Part shown: positions 35,095 to 47,490 of the stretch, piece by piece
Position numbering within the stretch: position 1 is the stretch's first letter
Layout: each line of letters begins with the position of its first letter
From: Bettongia penicillata ogilbyi
Lineage: Eukaryota > Chordata > Mammalia > Diprotodontia > Potoroidae
Assembly (NCBI GenBank): GCA_023548195.1
Contig: JAJHZJ010000577.1
Span: forward strand, 62,001-126,000
Length of the DNA stretch: 64,000 nt
Direction of reading: 5' to 3'
Position numbers and translations under genes: made by a program
The notes under the pieces: generated by a model
Seen by the model: only the letters and a program-made list of their open reading frames with translations
The model's database searches: none
Told to the model about the DNA's origin: nothing

Positions 35095-35690
35095 ATATTA
35101 CCTCTGGCTTACTTTCTCTGGCATTTATCTTCTCTCCGCCTATACAATTTCTGTTCTGGTTCAGATCCTCATCATCTCTTGCCTAGACTATTTAAAAACT
35201 TCCTAATGGGTCTCCTTGCAGCTAGTCTCTCCCCTCTTGTCCTCCACTTATCTGCCAAAATGATATTCCTAAAATGCAGATGAACCAGGTCATTCCTCTA
35301 CTGCAGACATCTTTAATGCCTTCAAATTGCCACTAGGACACAGATTCTTAAACTATGCTCAGTGCGCTATTATAAAAACTATTTTAATTATCATTTCAAC
35401 ATAATTGGTTTTCTTTTAGTCCTATGTAGTTTACTTAACACTTTTGATTGTTTTTATTACATTATGGCTTTATGATAAAATATAAATTTCTCAGCTTGGA
35501 ATTTCAAGCCATTGACAGTCTAACTCCCACCTACCTTTTAGATGCAATTTACTATTATTCTACTTTCTTTATTAACCCTTCCAGTCAGCCTGAGATTTTT
35601 TTTTTACTGTTCTTGATAGAAGATATTTCTTTGCAGAAATAGTACCCTATATCCATCTTTTTGCCCTGCAGAATCCTCTCAAAGCATAAC
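35095..35690 (+). repeat. L2 LINE fragment
   Basis: Sense L2-like text: 'cttgcctagactatttaaa', 'tctgccaaaatgatattcct' and 'aggtcattcctctactgca'. It contains only short broken frames. Confidence 0.6.
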
Positions 35691-35699
35691 TTAGGGATC

Positions 35700-36200
35700 C
35701 CTCAAATCAATCAATAATGAAATCAACAAATATTTATTAAGTACCACTGCATCCAGGACCATCTCCAGTCTTCCTGTCATATCATGCCATTGGACTCGGC
35801 TCTGGTGGAGAAAGTGAGGCTGGTGACTTTGCACAGCCCTGCCTCACTTAAATCCAATTCAGCTGCATTTTGTGGCATCAACTCCTTGATGTCATGGTTG
35901 TCTTCTCGGATGAAGGACATACAACCACAACAGTAACAACTATTTGCTAGTATTCTAGGCACTGTGCTAAGTGTTGGGGATAAAAATGTAAAAATGCTTA
36001 TGCTCTTGAGGGGCTAAGAATGTATCTACATACAATGTGTCTCTATACAAAATCAACACAAGATAGATATTTGGGGAAAGACCCTAGGAGTTGGGGAGGA
36101 CAGGAAAGAATTCATGCAAAAGATGACCCCTGAATTGAACCTTGAAGACACTAGGGAGTCTTCCTTTCCAGTAAAATTCTTTGGGACAGAGACTATTTCA
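35700..36200 (-). repeat. L2 LINE 3' end interrupted by a SINE
   Basis: The antisense L2 terminus ('caacaaatatttattaagta') and its continuation ('ggcactgtgctaagtgttgg', 'gaggggctaagaatg') are separated by the SINE at 35735-35945. Confidence 0.75.
35735..35945 (+). repeat. marsupial SINE (MAR1-like) body
   Basis: Sense copy: 'ccatctccagtcttcctg', 'gagaaagtgaggctggtgac', 'cacagccctgcctcact' and an 'ggatgaaggacatacaac' tail. It interrupts the L2 end. Confidence 0.85.
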
Positions 36201-36642
36201 TGTATTCCTATCACTTTCACAGTTAACTACATGTATTAAGTTTTCATAAATGTTTGTTTAACAAAATTGAATTAGTCCAAAAGGAAATGGTTGTTTTATT
36301 TCATTGGTATAGGAAATTCCCAAAGAGAAAACTCCCTCTACCAATTCTACTCAGCAATTTATGTGAAGAGATTAACACTTCCTTAAGGAGTCACAGGGGG
36401 AGAATTCAGAAGGGCCTTACCAGACTCCTCAAGCACATTCTTTGTATTCTCCACTTTAAAATATTATAGTCCCTTCAAATTATATAAAAGTGCCTCTGGG
36501 ATCATTGACTTGCACCCCCGCCCTGGATATCTCCCTGGAGACTTTATAAATCTTCATAGTGTCCAACAGCTCTCTCAATGCAATAGCTCTTTCCTACAGG
36601 GTCCTCTTTTCCTGCAAACCTTTCCCAGTACTTTGCATCCCT
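36201..36642. other. unassigned intergenic sequence
   Basis: No gene or clear repeat. It may be part of the same element as the LTR-like block that follows. Confidence 0.35.
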
Positions 36643-37200
36643 TGTAAGTGTAAGCAAAGTGGGATTTTTATTGTTTTCTTTTTGGAGTTCAGTTTCCCAG
36701 GCTCAAGGTAAATTGTAAACATCTGAAGGACTAATCACCTTTGAACCCTGATAATTCACAGCTGTGCTGAGTCAAGTAGGTTTCTTATCCTTCTTGTTCT
36801 GAGCCAATCAGGGGCTGAGTCTCTGTTGTATGTTCTGGGAGGTTGGCATTTTGCTTTAGGGTCTTGCTCATGAGAAGGACCTTTTGATTCCCTGGCCAGG
36901 ACTCTGTTAGTTAAGAGCCCCATCCCCACCCCAAGTACTCAGTAGTTGGTACTTTTCTGGTCCAGTGGTATATGTAGGTGGTTGTTTTACTTAGTTCAGG
37001 CAGTTGGAGCCCTGTCTGTTGAATCTCTGTGCTAATTTCTCTGCTTGTATTTTCTATACTCACTTCTTTATATTTATCTTAATTAAAGTAAGATTGTTGA
37101 CTCCTTTAAAGTTGTCTTTCCCTTAGAAAAGCAGATCAAAGAACCTGTGCTAGTAGGCCATCCTGCGGGTGAGAGGATGCTTGCTAATACATACCTCTCA
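36643..37200 (+). repeat. probable solo LTR of an endogenous retrovirus-like element
   Basis: A 0.55-kb block that starts TG and ends CA. It has a CCAAT-type box (gccaatcagg), then GC-richer text and an LTR-like polyadenylation region ('cttaattaaagtaagattg') followed by a short U5-like tail. No internal retroviral coding sequence is present on either side. The ends are approximate and I could not confirm a target duplication. Confidence 0.45.
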
Positions 37201-38105
37201 AGAGTCCATTGCAAAATGCAACGAGAGTCAGAGATGCCAAGAACATGCTTTGGGTGATACAGTAATGCAGAAACAATTCAACCTAATATTTGAAATATTT
37301 CAGTAAACTTTTAGTGCCTTCCAGTATACTTTTAAGATTATCAATCTTAAAGAATCTTTTTTTTTTTGGAGAGGTCTAAATTATTCTGAATCATTTTGAT
37401 TAAAATTATGTGCTGGTCACTATGGTATATTGCTTGTAGTAAGTGAGTTTCTTCTTGCAAGAAATATAACTCATAAAAATGTTGAATTTGCTGCATTTAT
37501 GTTGTTTAGTGTAACAGCTCTGTGTGATTGGCTGGGTTATATAGTATCTCACAGAGAGAGAAAATTTTGCTCATTCATCTTAAAATGTACTTAAAATGAG
37601 TGCTTCAGGAATGATAGATCCTAGCAGTAGCTTTGCACCTCAAATACTGATCTACAGTTTCTATTGCTTGTATTTTCATCACTGAATCTCATTACTTGAA
37701 GTAATCTCCTTAGTTGATTATCCCTGAATAGACAACAGCAACAGCTGTTCATTAGCTTCTCTAGAACATTGCTGTTTGTTTTTAATTAAATAAGTGTAAT
37801 TTATTGTCTTCCCTTAAGTCTTTCTGGATTGCTTCTTGGGTCATTTTTATATGCAGCATCCTGAATGTAATATTTGGACTAACTAATCCAATTAGCTCTT
37901 AAAAAAGCAATATATTACCTAGAGATTTTGCAACTTTTCCCCTTTATAGATACAAATGAGAGGGAAAAAAGCAATACACACCTAGAGATTTTGCAGCTTT
38001 TCTCCTCTATAGATACAAATGAGGGGGGAATTGGTGGCTAGTTTTAACTTTTAACTGAAATCATTATCTTTTTTTCCCATGAATTCTGTGCTAAGCATCC
38101 CTGAT
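37201..38105. other. unassigned intergenic sequence
   Basis: AT-rich and apart from the 64-base duplication at 37907 nothing is recognised. Confidence 0.35.
37907..38030 (+). repeat. about 64-bp tandem duplication
   Basis: Two adjacent copies, each with 'cctagagattttgca' and 'atagatacaaatgag', the first starting gcaatatatt at 37907 and the second gcaatacaca at 37971. They have diverged by several substitutions. Confidence 0.88.
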
Positions 38106-39085
38106 CTTTCATAGCATCACAGAGTATCAGAGTTGGAAAAGATCTCAGGAATCATCAAGTTCAACCCAAACCTGACAAAAAATGTCCTTTTCAATATTTC
38201 AGATAAGTGATCATCAAGTATTTACCTGCAGATCTCCTCCTTGGATAGTCCATTCTACTTTTGGACAACTCTAATTGTTAGGAATAATTTCTTATCATTA
38301 AGCTTAAATTGATTTCTCTGCTACTTCCACCTATTTCTCCAGTTCTTCTATTTTTACAACACAATACCAATCATAAACTAATTTATTTTCTCTTCCATAT
38401 GAAAGTCCTTAAATTCTTGATGGTAGTTTTCGTGTCCCCTCTGAGTTTTCTCTTATCCAAGGCTAAACATCCCAAGTTCCTTCTACTGATCATGATATGG
38501 CATGAATCATACCCATTCACATTCTGGTTGCCCTATTCTAGATGCTCTCCAGCTTATGATATCCTTCCTAAACTGGGACACACAGAAATTAACACATTCC
38601 TCTAGATGTGGCCCAACCATGTTGGACTACAGAGGGAGAATGGCTCATTTATGACAACTCAAGGTTGCATTTGCTTTTTTGGCTACCATTTCATTATTTT
38701 GACTGATATTAGACTTGCAGTCCACTAAAATATTATTGATTCATTTGGATGCTGTTGTCCAAATCTTTTTCAGGTAAATTGCTGTCTAAACATACCACTA
38801 AAATCTTGTGTTTGTAAAGCTGATCTAAAAAGCAAATAAGTCCTCAACAATGAGGCTTTGGATTTAATCCTATTAAATTTCATCTTATTAGATTTAGTTC
38901 AATTCTTTGGCCTGTTAATACCTTCTGAATCCTAAATCTGACATCCAGTGTTAGCTGTCCTAACTTGGTGCAAAATTAGATAAGAATGCTATTTATGCCT
39001 TGATCTAACTCACTGACAAAAGTGTTAAACAGCACAGGGCTGTGCACGGATCCCTGGGCCACCTCATTGGAAACCTTCTTTGACA
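38106..39085 (-). repeat. CR1/L3-type LINE 3' part
   Basis: The classic antisense CR1 3' terminus ('gagttggaaaagatctcagg', 'atcatcaagttcaaccc') is followed by L3 text ending in 'agtgttaaacagcacaggg'. It stops at the LTR-like block beginning 39088. Confidence 0.8.
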
Positions 39086-39164
39086 GTGTGGTGGGAGAGA
39101 GATGAATAATTGAGGAAACAAAGATTTTCTCTTCTGAGCATATTGATTTATTAAGCAATGCATT

Positions 39165-39415
39165 TGGTTTTTGTTTGGTCATTTTCAGTCCTGTTTTACT
39201 CTTCATGACCCCATTTGGACTTTTCCAGGCGGAGATATGGGAGTGTTCTGCTACTTCCTTCCCCAGCTCATTTTACAGATGAGGAATTGAGGCCAACAGG
39301 GTTAGGTGACTTCCCCAGGGTCAAGCAACTGGTCTGAGATCATATTTGAATTCAAGTCTTCCTGACTTCAGGTCTGGTGCTCTCTTTACTGCTCCACCTA
39401 CCATCCAACTGCATA
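39165..39415 (-). repeat. marsupial tRNA-derived SINE
   Basis: Antisense copy: 'ctcttcatgaccccatttgg', 'cccagctcattttacagatg', 'ttgaattcaagtcttcctga' and the head 'ctgctccacctaccatccaa'. Confidence 0.9.
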
Positions 39416-39938
39416 ACAAACTGGAACCAGGACTTTTTGTCAGCTTAGGGCTGGACTAGGAAGACAGACTTTTATGCATTAAAAACAAATAAGGCCAATT
39501 AATTAAAAGGAAACAATATATTAGATAATCCGATTTCTAATTGGATGAAAGATAAGGGACTTTCCAAACTGAGAGGGAGACAGTGAACAGGTACAATTCC
39601 TTGAAATCAAAAAAGGAGGTAGCCCACTCCTCAAAGTGTCTCTAAACCATCAAAGGAGTGTGGAAACAATAGCAGTATGGAGCCAATTTTCAGGTAAGAC
39701 ATATGGGTTGCTCAAAATGTACAATCATGAGAAAACTCCTTGCATTAGTCTTTGGGTCTGAGTGTGTTTCTGGTCAGCATAAATGTATCATCAAGGTAAT
39801 ATTCACAACACTGACAGTGAGTATGAATATGCTGATATAGTTCTGAATCTCAAAATACAACAGACTCTCCACATGGAAGACACAACCAAAGCATTTATTC
39901 AAACACCAGAAAGCTGAATCCCAACACCAGAAAACCAA

Positions 39939-40001
39939 ATCCATCATAGTAGCAAAGTAATCCATCATAGTAGCAAAGTAATCCATCATAGTAACCAAGA
40001 A
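39939..40001 (+). repeat. 21-bp tandem repeat, three copies
   Basis: The 21-base unit atccatcatagtagcaaagt+a occurs twice perfectly and a third time with a diverged end. A minus-strand ORF across it reads a repeated MMDYFAT peptide, which is a by-product of the repeat. Confidence 0.92.
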
Positions 40002-40137
40002 GTCTATACACATTATCAGACCTTCCCACAAGCAGGCTCCCCTGAGCGAAATACCCTTTTCTCACTCACAGCCAGCTGCCTGCTTTCTCTATTATTCCCA
40101 CCTCTGACTAGTATTTCTTGCCTTCTTAATGAGTTGG

Positions 40138-40212
40138 GAAGGGGAGGGGGGAAGGAAATAATTTGGAATTGAAAATAAAAATAAATTTAATAAAAAAATT
40201 ATAAAGAAAAAT
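40138..40212 (+). repeat. very short L1 3' tail
   Basis: A G-rich stretch, then 'aaataatttggaattgaaaa' and an A-rich tail match the last bases of L1/HAL1 3' UTRs elsewhere (47770-47840). Confidence 0.6.
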
Positions 40213-41233
40213 CAGGACATTTGCATTTCTCCAATTCTAAATTTTTTTGTTCTCTACAATCTTTAAAATATCATTGATAGTGGATCAACAATAACATCCA
40301 CTGATTTTTTTTTTAGTATTCACAGGTGTAATTCACTTAGGGCATGTGACTTGACTTCATCAAAAGCAGTTAGGTACTCTCTTACTATCTATTTATTTTG
40401 GGTATCAAATTCCCATTAGCTCTTTTTGTTCTGTTTTGTTCTTCAGGTCAAAGATCATTGTCCTTAATAGAGGAAATATAGGGTCAGTACCTATGATTTC
40501 ACTGATATTGGGAGCTCTCAGGTAAAAAAACTCTCTACCAAAGCCAGTTGTGGCTTTCTCTGCAACTTACAGTCTTAGATAATTGCCTAGAGGTTAAGTG
40601 ACTTTCGTAGGATCACACAGTCAGCATGTGTGAGAGATAGACTTTGATCTCTGGTCTTTATGGCTTTGAGGCCTGCTCTTTCTCTATGCATTGTTTTAAG
40701 AAGCTTCTCAATAGAGAGGACAGATGTAAAATCAAAATTGGGCCCATCTACTTTCTTCTTTGGTATAAGTTATCACCATTCCTGATTAACAGTCCTATCA
40801 CTTTTTTAATTTTCTGGTTTTCCTTCATATGACTAAAAAACCCCAACTTTTTTTTGGTGGGGGAGGGGAGGTTGTATTTAGCTTTCCTTAGTGGCTTCAG
40901 CTCATTCTGAGTTTTCCTTTCCTGACATCACTCTTTGAGTATTATGCCACTCTTTTGTATTTATAGCAGTGGGAGATAAGAAAGTGTTCAGGGTTTCATC
41001 AGGTGAATGCCTGATCAATTTTTTCAGTTCCCAACAAGCTGATGAAATCTCAGGGCTTTAGGACTTTGTTAGAAGGGGACACTTCCCATTCAGCTAGACA
41101 TCAATTCTAATTCCTTACTGAGTCATCAATGACTGAGGTTTGGTTCCCAATGACTTTGATCACCTCCTGATGATTGATTGATTGAAACTCTGTAGGACTA
41201 ACTCTTGGTGAGGTTATCCTTTCTGTGGTCTAT
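40213..41233 (-). repeat. CR1/L3-type LINE (continued)
   Basis: Antisense L3 text resumes ('ttcacttagggcatgtgactt', 'gttttgttcttcaggtc', 'ctgagttttcctttcctgac') up to the L1 target duplication. A MIR scrap is embedded at about 40560-40700 ('aagtgactttcgtaggatcaca'). Confidence 0.65.
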
Positions 41234-41248
41234 AAGAATGAGCTGTGA
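41234..41248 (+). repeat. L1 target-site duplication, left
   Basis: The 15-base sequence aagaatgagctgtga is repeated with one mismatch at 47843-47857. Confidence 0.88.
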
Positions 41249-41515
41249 CTTGAACTTCCAGGACCCAAGATGGTGGAATAAACTGTAAGTGCTCTCACCC
41301 TCCCTTGTTGACTTTGAAAAATCCAGAGGATATTGCCCCAGGAAAAATCTGGGAATAGGGGAGCCAGCAGAAGGGGTACAACAGTCTTTTAGCTTGGGAG
41401 GCTAGGGAGATTGGCAGAGAGATTCCTTTTTGTTGTGGCTGAAGGGGACCAGTGCAGGACCAGAGGTGTCTCAGCAAGCCCCACTTCAGCAGACCAGCAG
41501 GAGATCCTGAGCTTT

Positions 41516-41531
41516 GTGTGTGTGTGTGTGG
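41516..41531 (+). repeat. short (GT)n run
   Basis: About eight GT dinucleotides followed by a G run in the L1 5' UTR. Confidence 0.9.
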
Positions 41532-41841
41532 GGGGGTGTTGAAACTGGTAAGCACCAACATCAAGACCCCAGGTGTGCCTTATCACAGCCAGGAGAATTG
41601 GGCAGATACCAGCATAGACAGGGTTCACCAATCACAGAACCTGCCCATGCTCTAGCACAGACCTAGAGGAGTAGCAGCCAGACCATCCCTCTCCCACACC
41701 CAAAAGCTCCAGTCTAACTATGGAAAAACTCAAATAGTTTTCACCTGGCCTCACACTTGGCACACACCAGCCAGCTCAGTACCAGGTAAGATGCAGCATT
41801 ATATAACTTCTAGTTGAAAGAACCAGAGACTACAGTATACA

Positions 41842-42963
41842 TTGTGCCCTAGCTCCCAGCACAAGAAAAGTGGGATAGAACCTGTGCCCCAGAAGCAGAG
41901 ATTCACTTTAAAAGCCAGGGAAAAGGCAATCACCATCAGCAAGAAGCAAATTAGAAAAGACCATAGAATCTTATTATGGGAACAGGGAAAATCAAAATAC
42001 GAATTCAGAAGGGGGCAGTACTGACACTATACCCACATATGAAACCGCAAAAGAGAATATGAACTGGTCTCAATCCCAAAGAGCATTCTTAGGAAAACTC
42101 AAGAAGGATTTTTAGAGATTTTAGAGAGGTAAAGAAGAGAAATTCACCAATGATTTAAAAAAATCCAATCAGCTCCTTAAAAAAAGTAAGTTTGGCCAAA
42201 TGGATAAGGAAGTACAAACCTAACTGGAAAAAATAACTCCTTAAAAGGAAAAATTAGACAAATGGAAAAGAAGGTACCAAAGCTAACTGAAGAAGGCAAT
42301 TCATTAAAAATTGGAATTGAGTGAATAGAACCTAATGACTCTATGAGGCATCAAGAATTGTCAAACAAAATCTAAAGAATGAAAAAAATATAAGAAAACA
42401 TAAAATATCTCTTTGGAAAAACAGCTGGCCTGGAAAATAGATCCAGGAGAGAAAATCTAAGAATTACTGATCTACCAGAAAACCATGATGAAAAAGTGAG
42501 CCTGGACAATATCTTCCAAGAAATCATCAAGGAAAACTGCCCTGAGGTCCTAGATCCAGAGGGCAAAATAGTCATTGAAAGAATTCACTGATCATCCCCT
42601 TAAAGCGATACCAAATTAAAAACACCAAGGAATATTATTGCCACATTCCAGAATTATCAGTTCGAGGATGAAATACTGCAAGCAGCCAGAAAGAAACAAT
42701 GCAGATATTGTGGAACTATACTCAGTATCACACAGGACCCAGCTTCTACATTAAAAGATATGAGGGATTGGAATGTGATATTTTCTAAGGCAAAGGCACT
42801 TGCACTACATCCAAGGATCAACTACCCAGCAAAATTGAACATAAACTTTCAGGCAAGGAAATGGACATTCAATGAAGTAAGGGATTTCCAGACCTATTTG
42901 ATGAAAAGGCCAGAGCTCAAGGGAAAATTTGATCTTCAGACACAAGACTCAAGGGAGACATAA
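41842..42963 (+). pseudogene. L1 ORF1 remnant
   Basis: L1 ORF1 normally encodes an RNA-binding coiled-coil protein that coats L1 RNA. Two separated open stretches remain. The N-terminal part (41842-42024) is highly charged and is followed by Lys/Glu-rich coiled-coil text broken by stops. The C-terminal part (42760-42963) keeps the family-typical AKALALHPRINYPAKLNINF and a terminal MKRPELKGKFDLQTQ. Stops and frameshifts in between (for example around 42230 and 42590) rule out a functional product. Confidence 0.85.
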
Positions 42964-43599
42964 GAGGGGGAAAAAAGAAAAAGAACTTGTTATTTAATAT
43001 GGGCAAACTCTTTACATCCCTATATGGGGGGATGATACTTGTTAATCTTGAGAATTGTGTATTTGTTATGACATTTAAAAGGGTTATACATAGATAGAGG
43101 GTGTGGGTAAAAATAAATTAACTGATGTGATGATAAAAAAACCTAATTAAGGAGTGTGAAGGGATTATAATGGGAGAAGAAGAAAGGAGAAGGCTGAAAA
43201 GAGTAAATTACATCACATGAAGAGGCACAAAAACATATTATAGTGGAGGGAAAGAAGGGAGGGAGATGAGCAGTGTTTGACCTTTACTCTCATTGGATTT
43301 GGTTCAAGGAAGGAATAAAATACTCAGTTAACTATAGAAATCTAACTTGCCCTGTAGGAAGTAGGAGGGGAAAGGGAAAAGAAAAGGGAGGGGGTTGTTA
43401 GAAGGGAGGGGAGAAGTAGTGAGGGAAAAGGGAAAGAAAAAGGAGGGGGTGCTGATAGAAGGGAGGGAAGATTGAGGGAGGTGGTAGTAAAAAATAAAAC
43501 TCTTTTGAGAAGGGCTAGAGAGAATGGAGAAATAAAATCATAAGCAGGATGGAGGGGGGCATAGGATGGAGAGAAAGACACGAATAGTAACCATAACTG

Positions 43600-46500
43600 A
43601 ATGTGAATGGATGAACTCTCCCATAAACAGAGGCAAATAGAAGAATAGATTAAAAACCATAATCCTACAATATATTGTTTATGTTTACAAGGAACACATT
43701 TGAAACAGGGTGATACACACAGGGTAAAGGTAAAAGGCTGGAGTTGACTATATTGTGCTTCAGCTGAAGTAAAAAAAGCAGGGGTATCAATCCTAATCTC
43801 AGAAAAAGGAAAAGTAGATCTGATCAAAAGAGAAAAGAAAAGAAACTATATCCTGCTAAAAGGAACCATACACAATGAAGTAATATCATTAGTAAACATG
43901 TATGCACCAAGTAGTATAGCATCCAGATTCTTAGAGAAGTTAAGGGAGTTATCAGGAAGAAATAGACAGCAAAACTATACCAGTGAAAGATCTAAATATC
44001 CCCCTCTCTGAATTTGATAAATCTAACCTCAGGATAAACAAGAAAGACGTTAAGGAGGAGAATAGAATTCTGGAAAAGGTAGATATGAAAGATCTCAGGA
44101 GAAAACTGAATGGGAATAGAAAGGAACATACCTTTTCTCAGCAGTACATGGCACACACAAAAATTGATCATATACTAGGGCATTAAAACCTCACAGTCTA
44201 GTGCAGAAAGGCAGAGATAGTTAATGCATCCTTCTCAGTTCATAATGCAGTAAAATTATATGTAACAAAAGACCATGGAAAGATAGACCAAAAATTAATT
44301 GGAAATTAAGCAATCTAATCCTAAAGAATGAGTGGGCCAAACAACAAATCATAGAAACAATCAGTAACTTCATTCAATATGAATGTTCCATTCATTCATT
44401 CATTCAAAATGAATATTCAACAATACTGAAACTTAGTAGAATATTCAACAATACTGAAACTTAGTAGAATATTCAACAATACTGAAACTTAGTAGAATAT
44501 TCAACAATACTGAAACTACCCAAACTTAGGAGATGAAGTGAAAGCAGTTCTTAGGGGAAGTTTTATATCTCTGAATGCTTACATGAATAAAACAAAGAAA
44601 GAAGAGACCAATGAATTGGGTATAGAACTGAAAAAGCTAGAAAAAGAACAAATTGAAAATCCTTAATTAATATCAAATTAGAAATACTGAAAACCAAAGG
44701 AGAGATGAATAAATTGAAGTTAAGAAGACTATTGAGCTAATAAATAAAACTAAGAGCTGATTTCATGAAAAAACAATAAAGTTGATAAAACTTTGGTCAA
44801 TTTTATTGAAAAAAAAAGAAAGAGGAAAACCAAATTGCCAGTATCAAAAATCAAAAAGGTGAGTTCACCTCCAATGAAGAGGAAATTACAACAATAATTA
44901 GAAATTATTTTGCCCAACTGTATGCCCATAAATTTGATACTCAGCGAAATGAATGAATATTTACAAATAATATAAGTTACCCAGATTAACCAAACAGGAA
45001 GTAAAATACATAAATGACCCCATCCAAGAAAAAGAATTTGAACAAATCATCAATGAACTCCCTAGGAAAAAATCTACAGGGCCAGATGAATTTACAAGCG
45101 AGTTCTATCAAACATTTAAAGAACGGTTAATTCCAAAGCTCTATAGACTATTTGAAAAAAAATTGGTGAAGGAGTCCAACCAAATTTTTTTTATGATACA
45201 AACGTGATGCTGATACCTAAGTCAGAAAGCCAAAACAGAGAAAGAAAATTATAAACCAATTTCCCTAATGAATATAGATGCAAAAATTTTAAATAAGATA
45301 CTAGCAAAAAGATTATAGCAAATTATCACAAGAGAAATAAACTGTGATCAGGTAGGATTTATACCAGGAATATGGGGCTGATTTAATATTAGGAAAACTA
45401 TCAGCATAATTGATCACAACAGTGAAACTAACAGAAACATATGATTATCTCAATAGATGCAGAAAAAACTTTTGACAAAATACAATACCCATTCCTATTG
45501 AAAACATTGGAGAGCATAGGAATAAATGGAGCCTTCCCTAAAATAATAAGTAGTATCTACCTAAAACCATCAGCAAACTTTACATGTTATGGGGATAAGC
45601 GAGATGCATTTCCAATAAGATTAGGGATGAAACAAGGATGTCAGTTATCACCACTGTTATTCAATATGATGCTAGGAATGTTAGCTTTAGCAATAAGAGA
45701 AGAAAAATAAATAGAAGGAATTAGAATAGGCAAAGAAAGAAACAGTTATCACTCTTTGCACATGGTATGATGATATACTAAATAGAATCCTAGAGAATCA
45801 AGTAAAAAACTACTTGAAATAATAAACAACTTTAGCAAAGTTGCAAGATACAAAATAAACCCACATAAATAATCTGTATTTCTACATATTACTAAGAAAG
45901 CCAACCAGCAAGAAATAGAAAGAGAAATCACATTTAAAGTTACTATAGACACTAAAAAATATTTGGGAGTCTATCTGCCAAAACAAACCCAGGGACTATA
46001 TGAACACAGTTACAAAACACTTTTCACACAGATAAAGTCAGACCTAAATAATTGGAAAAACATCCCTTGTTTGTGAGTAGGCTGAGCTAATATAATAAAA
46101 GTGATTATTCTACCTAAATTAATTTACTTATTCAATGCTATACCAATCAAACTACAAAAAGTATTTTATAGTGCTAGAAAAAATAATATCAAATCCATCT
46201 GGAAGAACAAAAGTTCCAGAATATCAAGGGAATTAATGAAAAGAAATGCTAGTAAAGGTGGCCTAGCCATATCAGATCTTAAATTGTATTAGAAAGCAGC
46301 AATGATACTTTGCTTGATACTGGCTTGATACTGGCTAAGAAATAGAGGGGTAGATCAGTGGAATAGGTCAGGTATTCAAGACACAGTAGTCAATGAGTAT
46401 AGCAATTTACTGTTTGATAAACCTAAGGACCCCAGCTTCTGAGATAAGAACTCATTGTTTCACAAAACTGCTGGGAAAACTAGATAACAGTGTGGCAGAA

Positions 46501-47490
46501 ACTGGGCACAGACCAATGCCTGACACATTATACCAGAATAAAGTCCAAATGGGTACACAATCTAGGTATAAAGGCTGATATTATAAACCAGCTATGGGAA
46601 CAAGGAATAGTTTATTTATTTGATTTATGGAGGATGGAGGAATTTATGACCAAACAAGAAAAAAGACAATATTATTACATACAAGATAGATAACTTTGAT
46701 TACGTTAATTTGAAAAGTTTTTGCACAAAGCCAATGTAACCAAGGTTGGGGGGAAAGATGAAAACTGGGAATTTTCATAGCTAGTATCTCTGATAAAGGT
46801 CTCATTTCTAATATATATAGAGAACTGAGTCAAATTCACAAGAATATAAGTCATGCCCCCATTGATAAACAGTCAAAGGATATGAACAGGAAGTTTTCAG
46901 AGGAAGAAATTAAAGCTATCTATAGTCATAGGAAAACAATGCTCTAAATCACTATTGATTAGAGAGATGCAAATCAAGAGAACTCTGAGGTACCACATCA
47001 CATCTCTCAGATTGGATAACATTAAAAAACAGGAAGATGATAGATGTTGGAGAAGATGTGGGAGAGTTGGAGCACTATTTCATTGTTGGTGGAGCTGTGA
47101 GTTGATCTAACCATTTTGGAGAGCAATTTGGAAATATGCCCAAAGGGTTATAAAAATGTGCCTACCCTTTGACTCAGCAATATAACTTCTAGGACTGTAT
47201 CCAAAGAGATTATAAAAGTGGAAAAAGGACCTACATTAACAATAATATTTGTAGTGGCTCTCTTTGTGATGGCCAAGAACTGGAAATCAAGGGGATGCCC
47301 ATCAGTTGGGGAATAGCTGAAGAACTTGTGATATATGAATGTGATGGAATACTTTTGTGCTATGAGAAATGACAGACAGACTTCAGAAAATCCTGGAAAG
47401 ACTTATATGAACTGATGCTGAGTGAAATGAGCAGAATCAAGAGAACAGTATACATAGTAACAGTCACAGAGTATGAAGACTCTTTCTGAT
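43600..47490 (+). pseudogene. L1 ORF2 remnant (endonuclease and reverse transcriptase)
   Basis: ORF2 would encode the endonuclease and reverse transcriptase that copy L1 RNA at the target. Endonuclease-type text is visible around 43810-43920 (VNMYAPSS in frame) and the conserved HTKIDHILGH lies at 44152-44183. The RT palm is best kept at 45441-45710 ([17 protein letters not shown] and [13 protein letters not shown]). The catalytic FADD box reads Phe-Ala-His-Gly at 45755-45766, so both aspartates are lost. Many frameshifts and a 28-base tandem expansion at 44411 also break the frame. The C-terminal part persists in pieces to about 47490. Confidence 0.88.
44411..44517 (+). repeat. 28-bp tandem repeat in L1 ORF2, about 3.8 copies
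   Basis: The unit gaatattcaacaatactgaa+acttagta repeats at 44411, 44439, 44467 and 44495 with no differences visible, the last copy being partial. Flanking 'ttcattcattcattca' is also a simple repeat. Confidence 0.95.

Larger units (their letters stand above)
39088..40137 (-). repeat. possible LTR-type block, minus strand
   Basis: In antisense the block ends '...ccaccaca' with AATAAA-type signals (39145-39160 and 39890-39900 on the complement) upstream of GT-rich text, as in an LTR R-U5 region. It separates two stretches of CR1/L3 sequence and is itself interrupted by a SINE. No retroviral genes are present. The identification is tentative. Confidence 0.3.

Noticed and set aside
39774..40031. 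Minus ORF with repeated MMDYFAT peptide
   Set aside because: The peptide repeat is the 21-base DNA tandem repeat read in frame. There is no other evidence of a protein.
43342..43827. 161-codon minus-strand ORF, Ser/Phe/Pro-rich
   Set aside because: Antisense to the A/G-rich spacer between ORF1 and ORF2 of the L1. Purine-rich DNA gives long Ser/Phe/Leu frames on the other strand.
44396..44517. Possible CRISPR-like array (28-base repeats)
   Set aside because: The copies are directly adjacent with no spacers and lie inside an L1 in a mammalian genome, so it is an ordinary tandem repeat.
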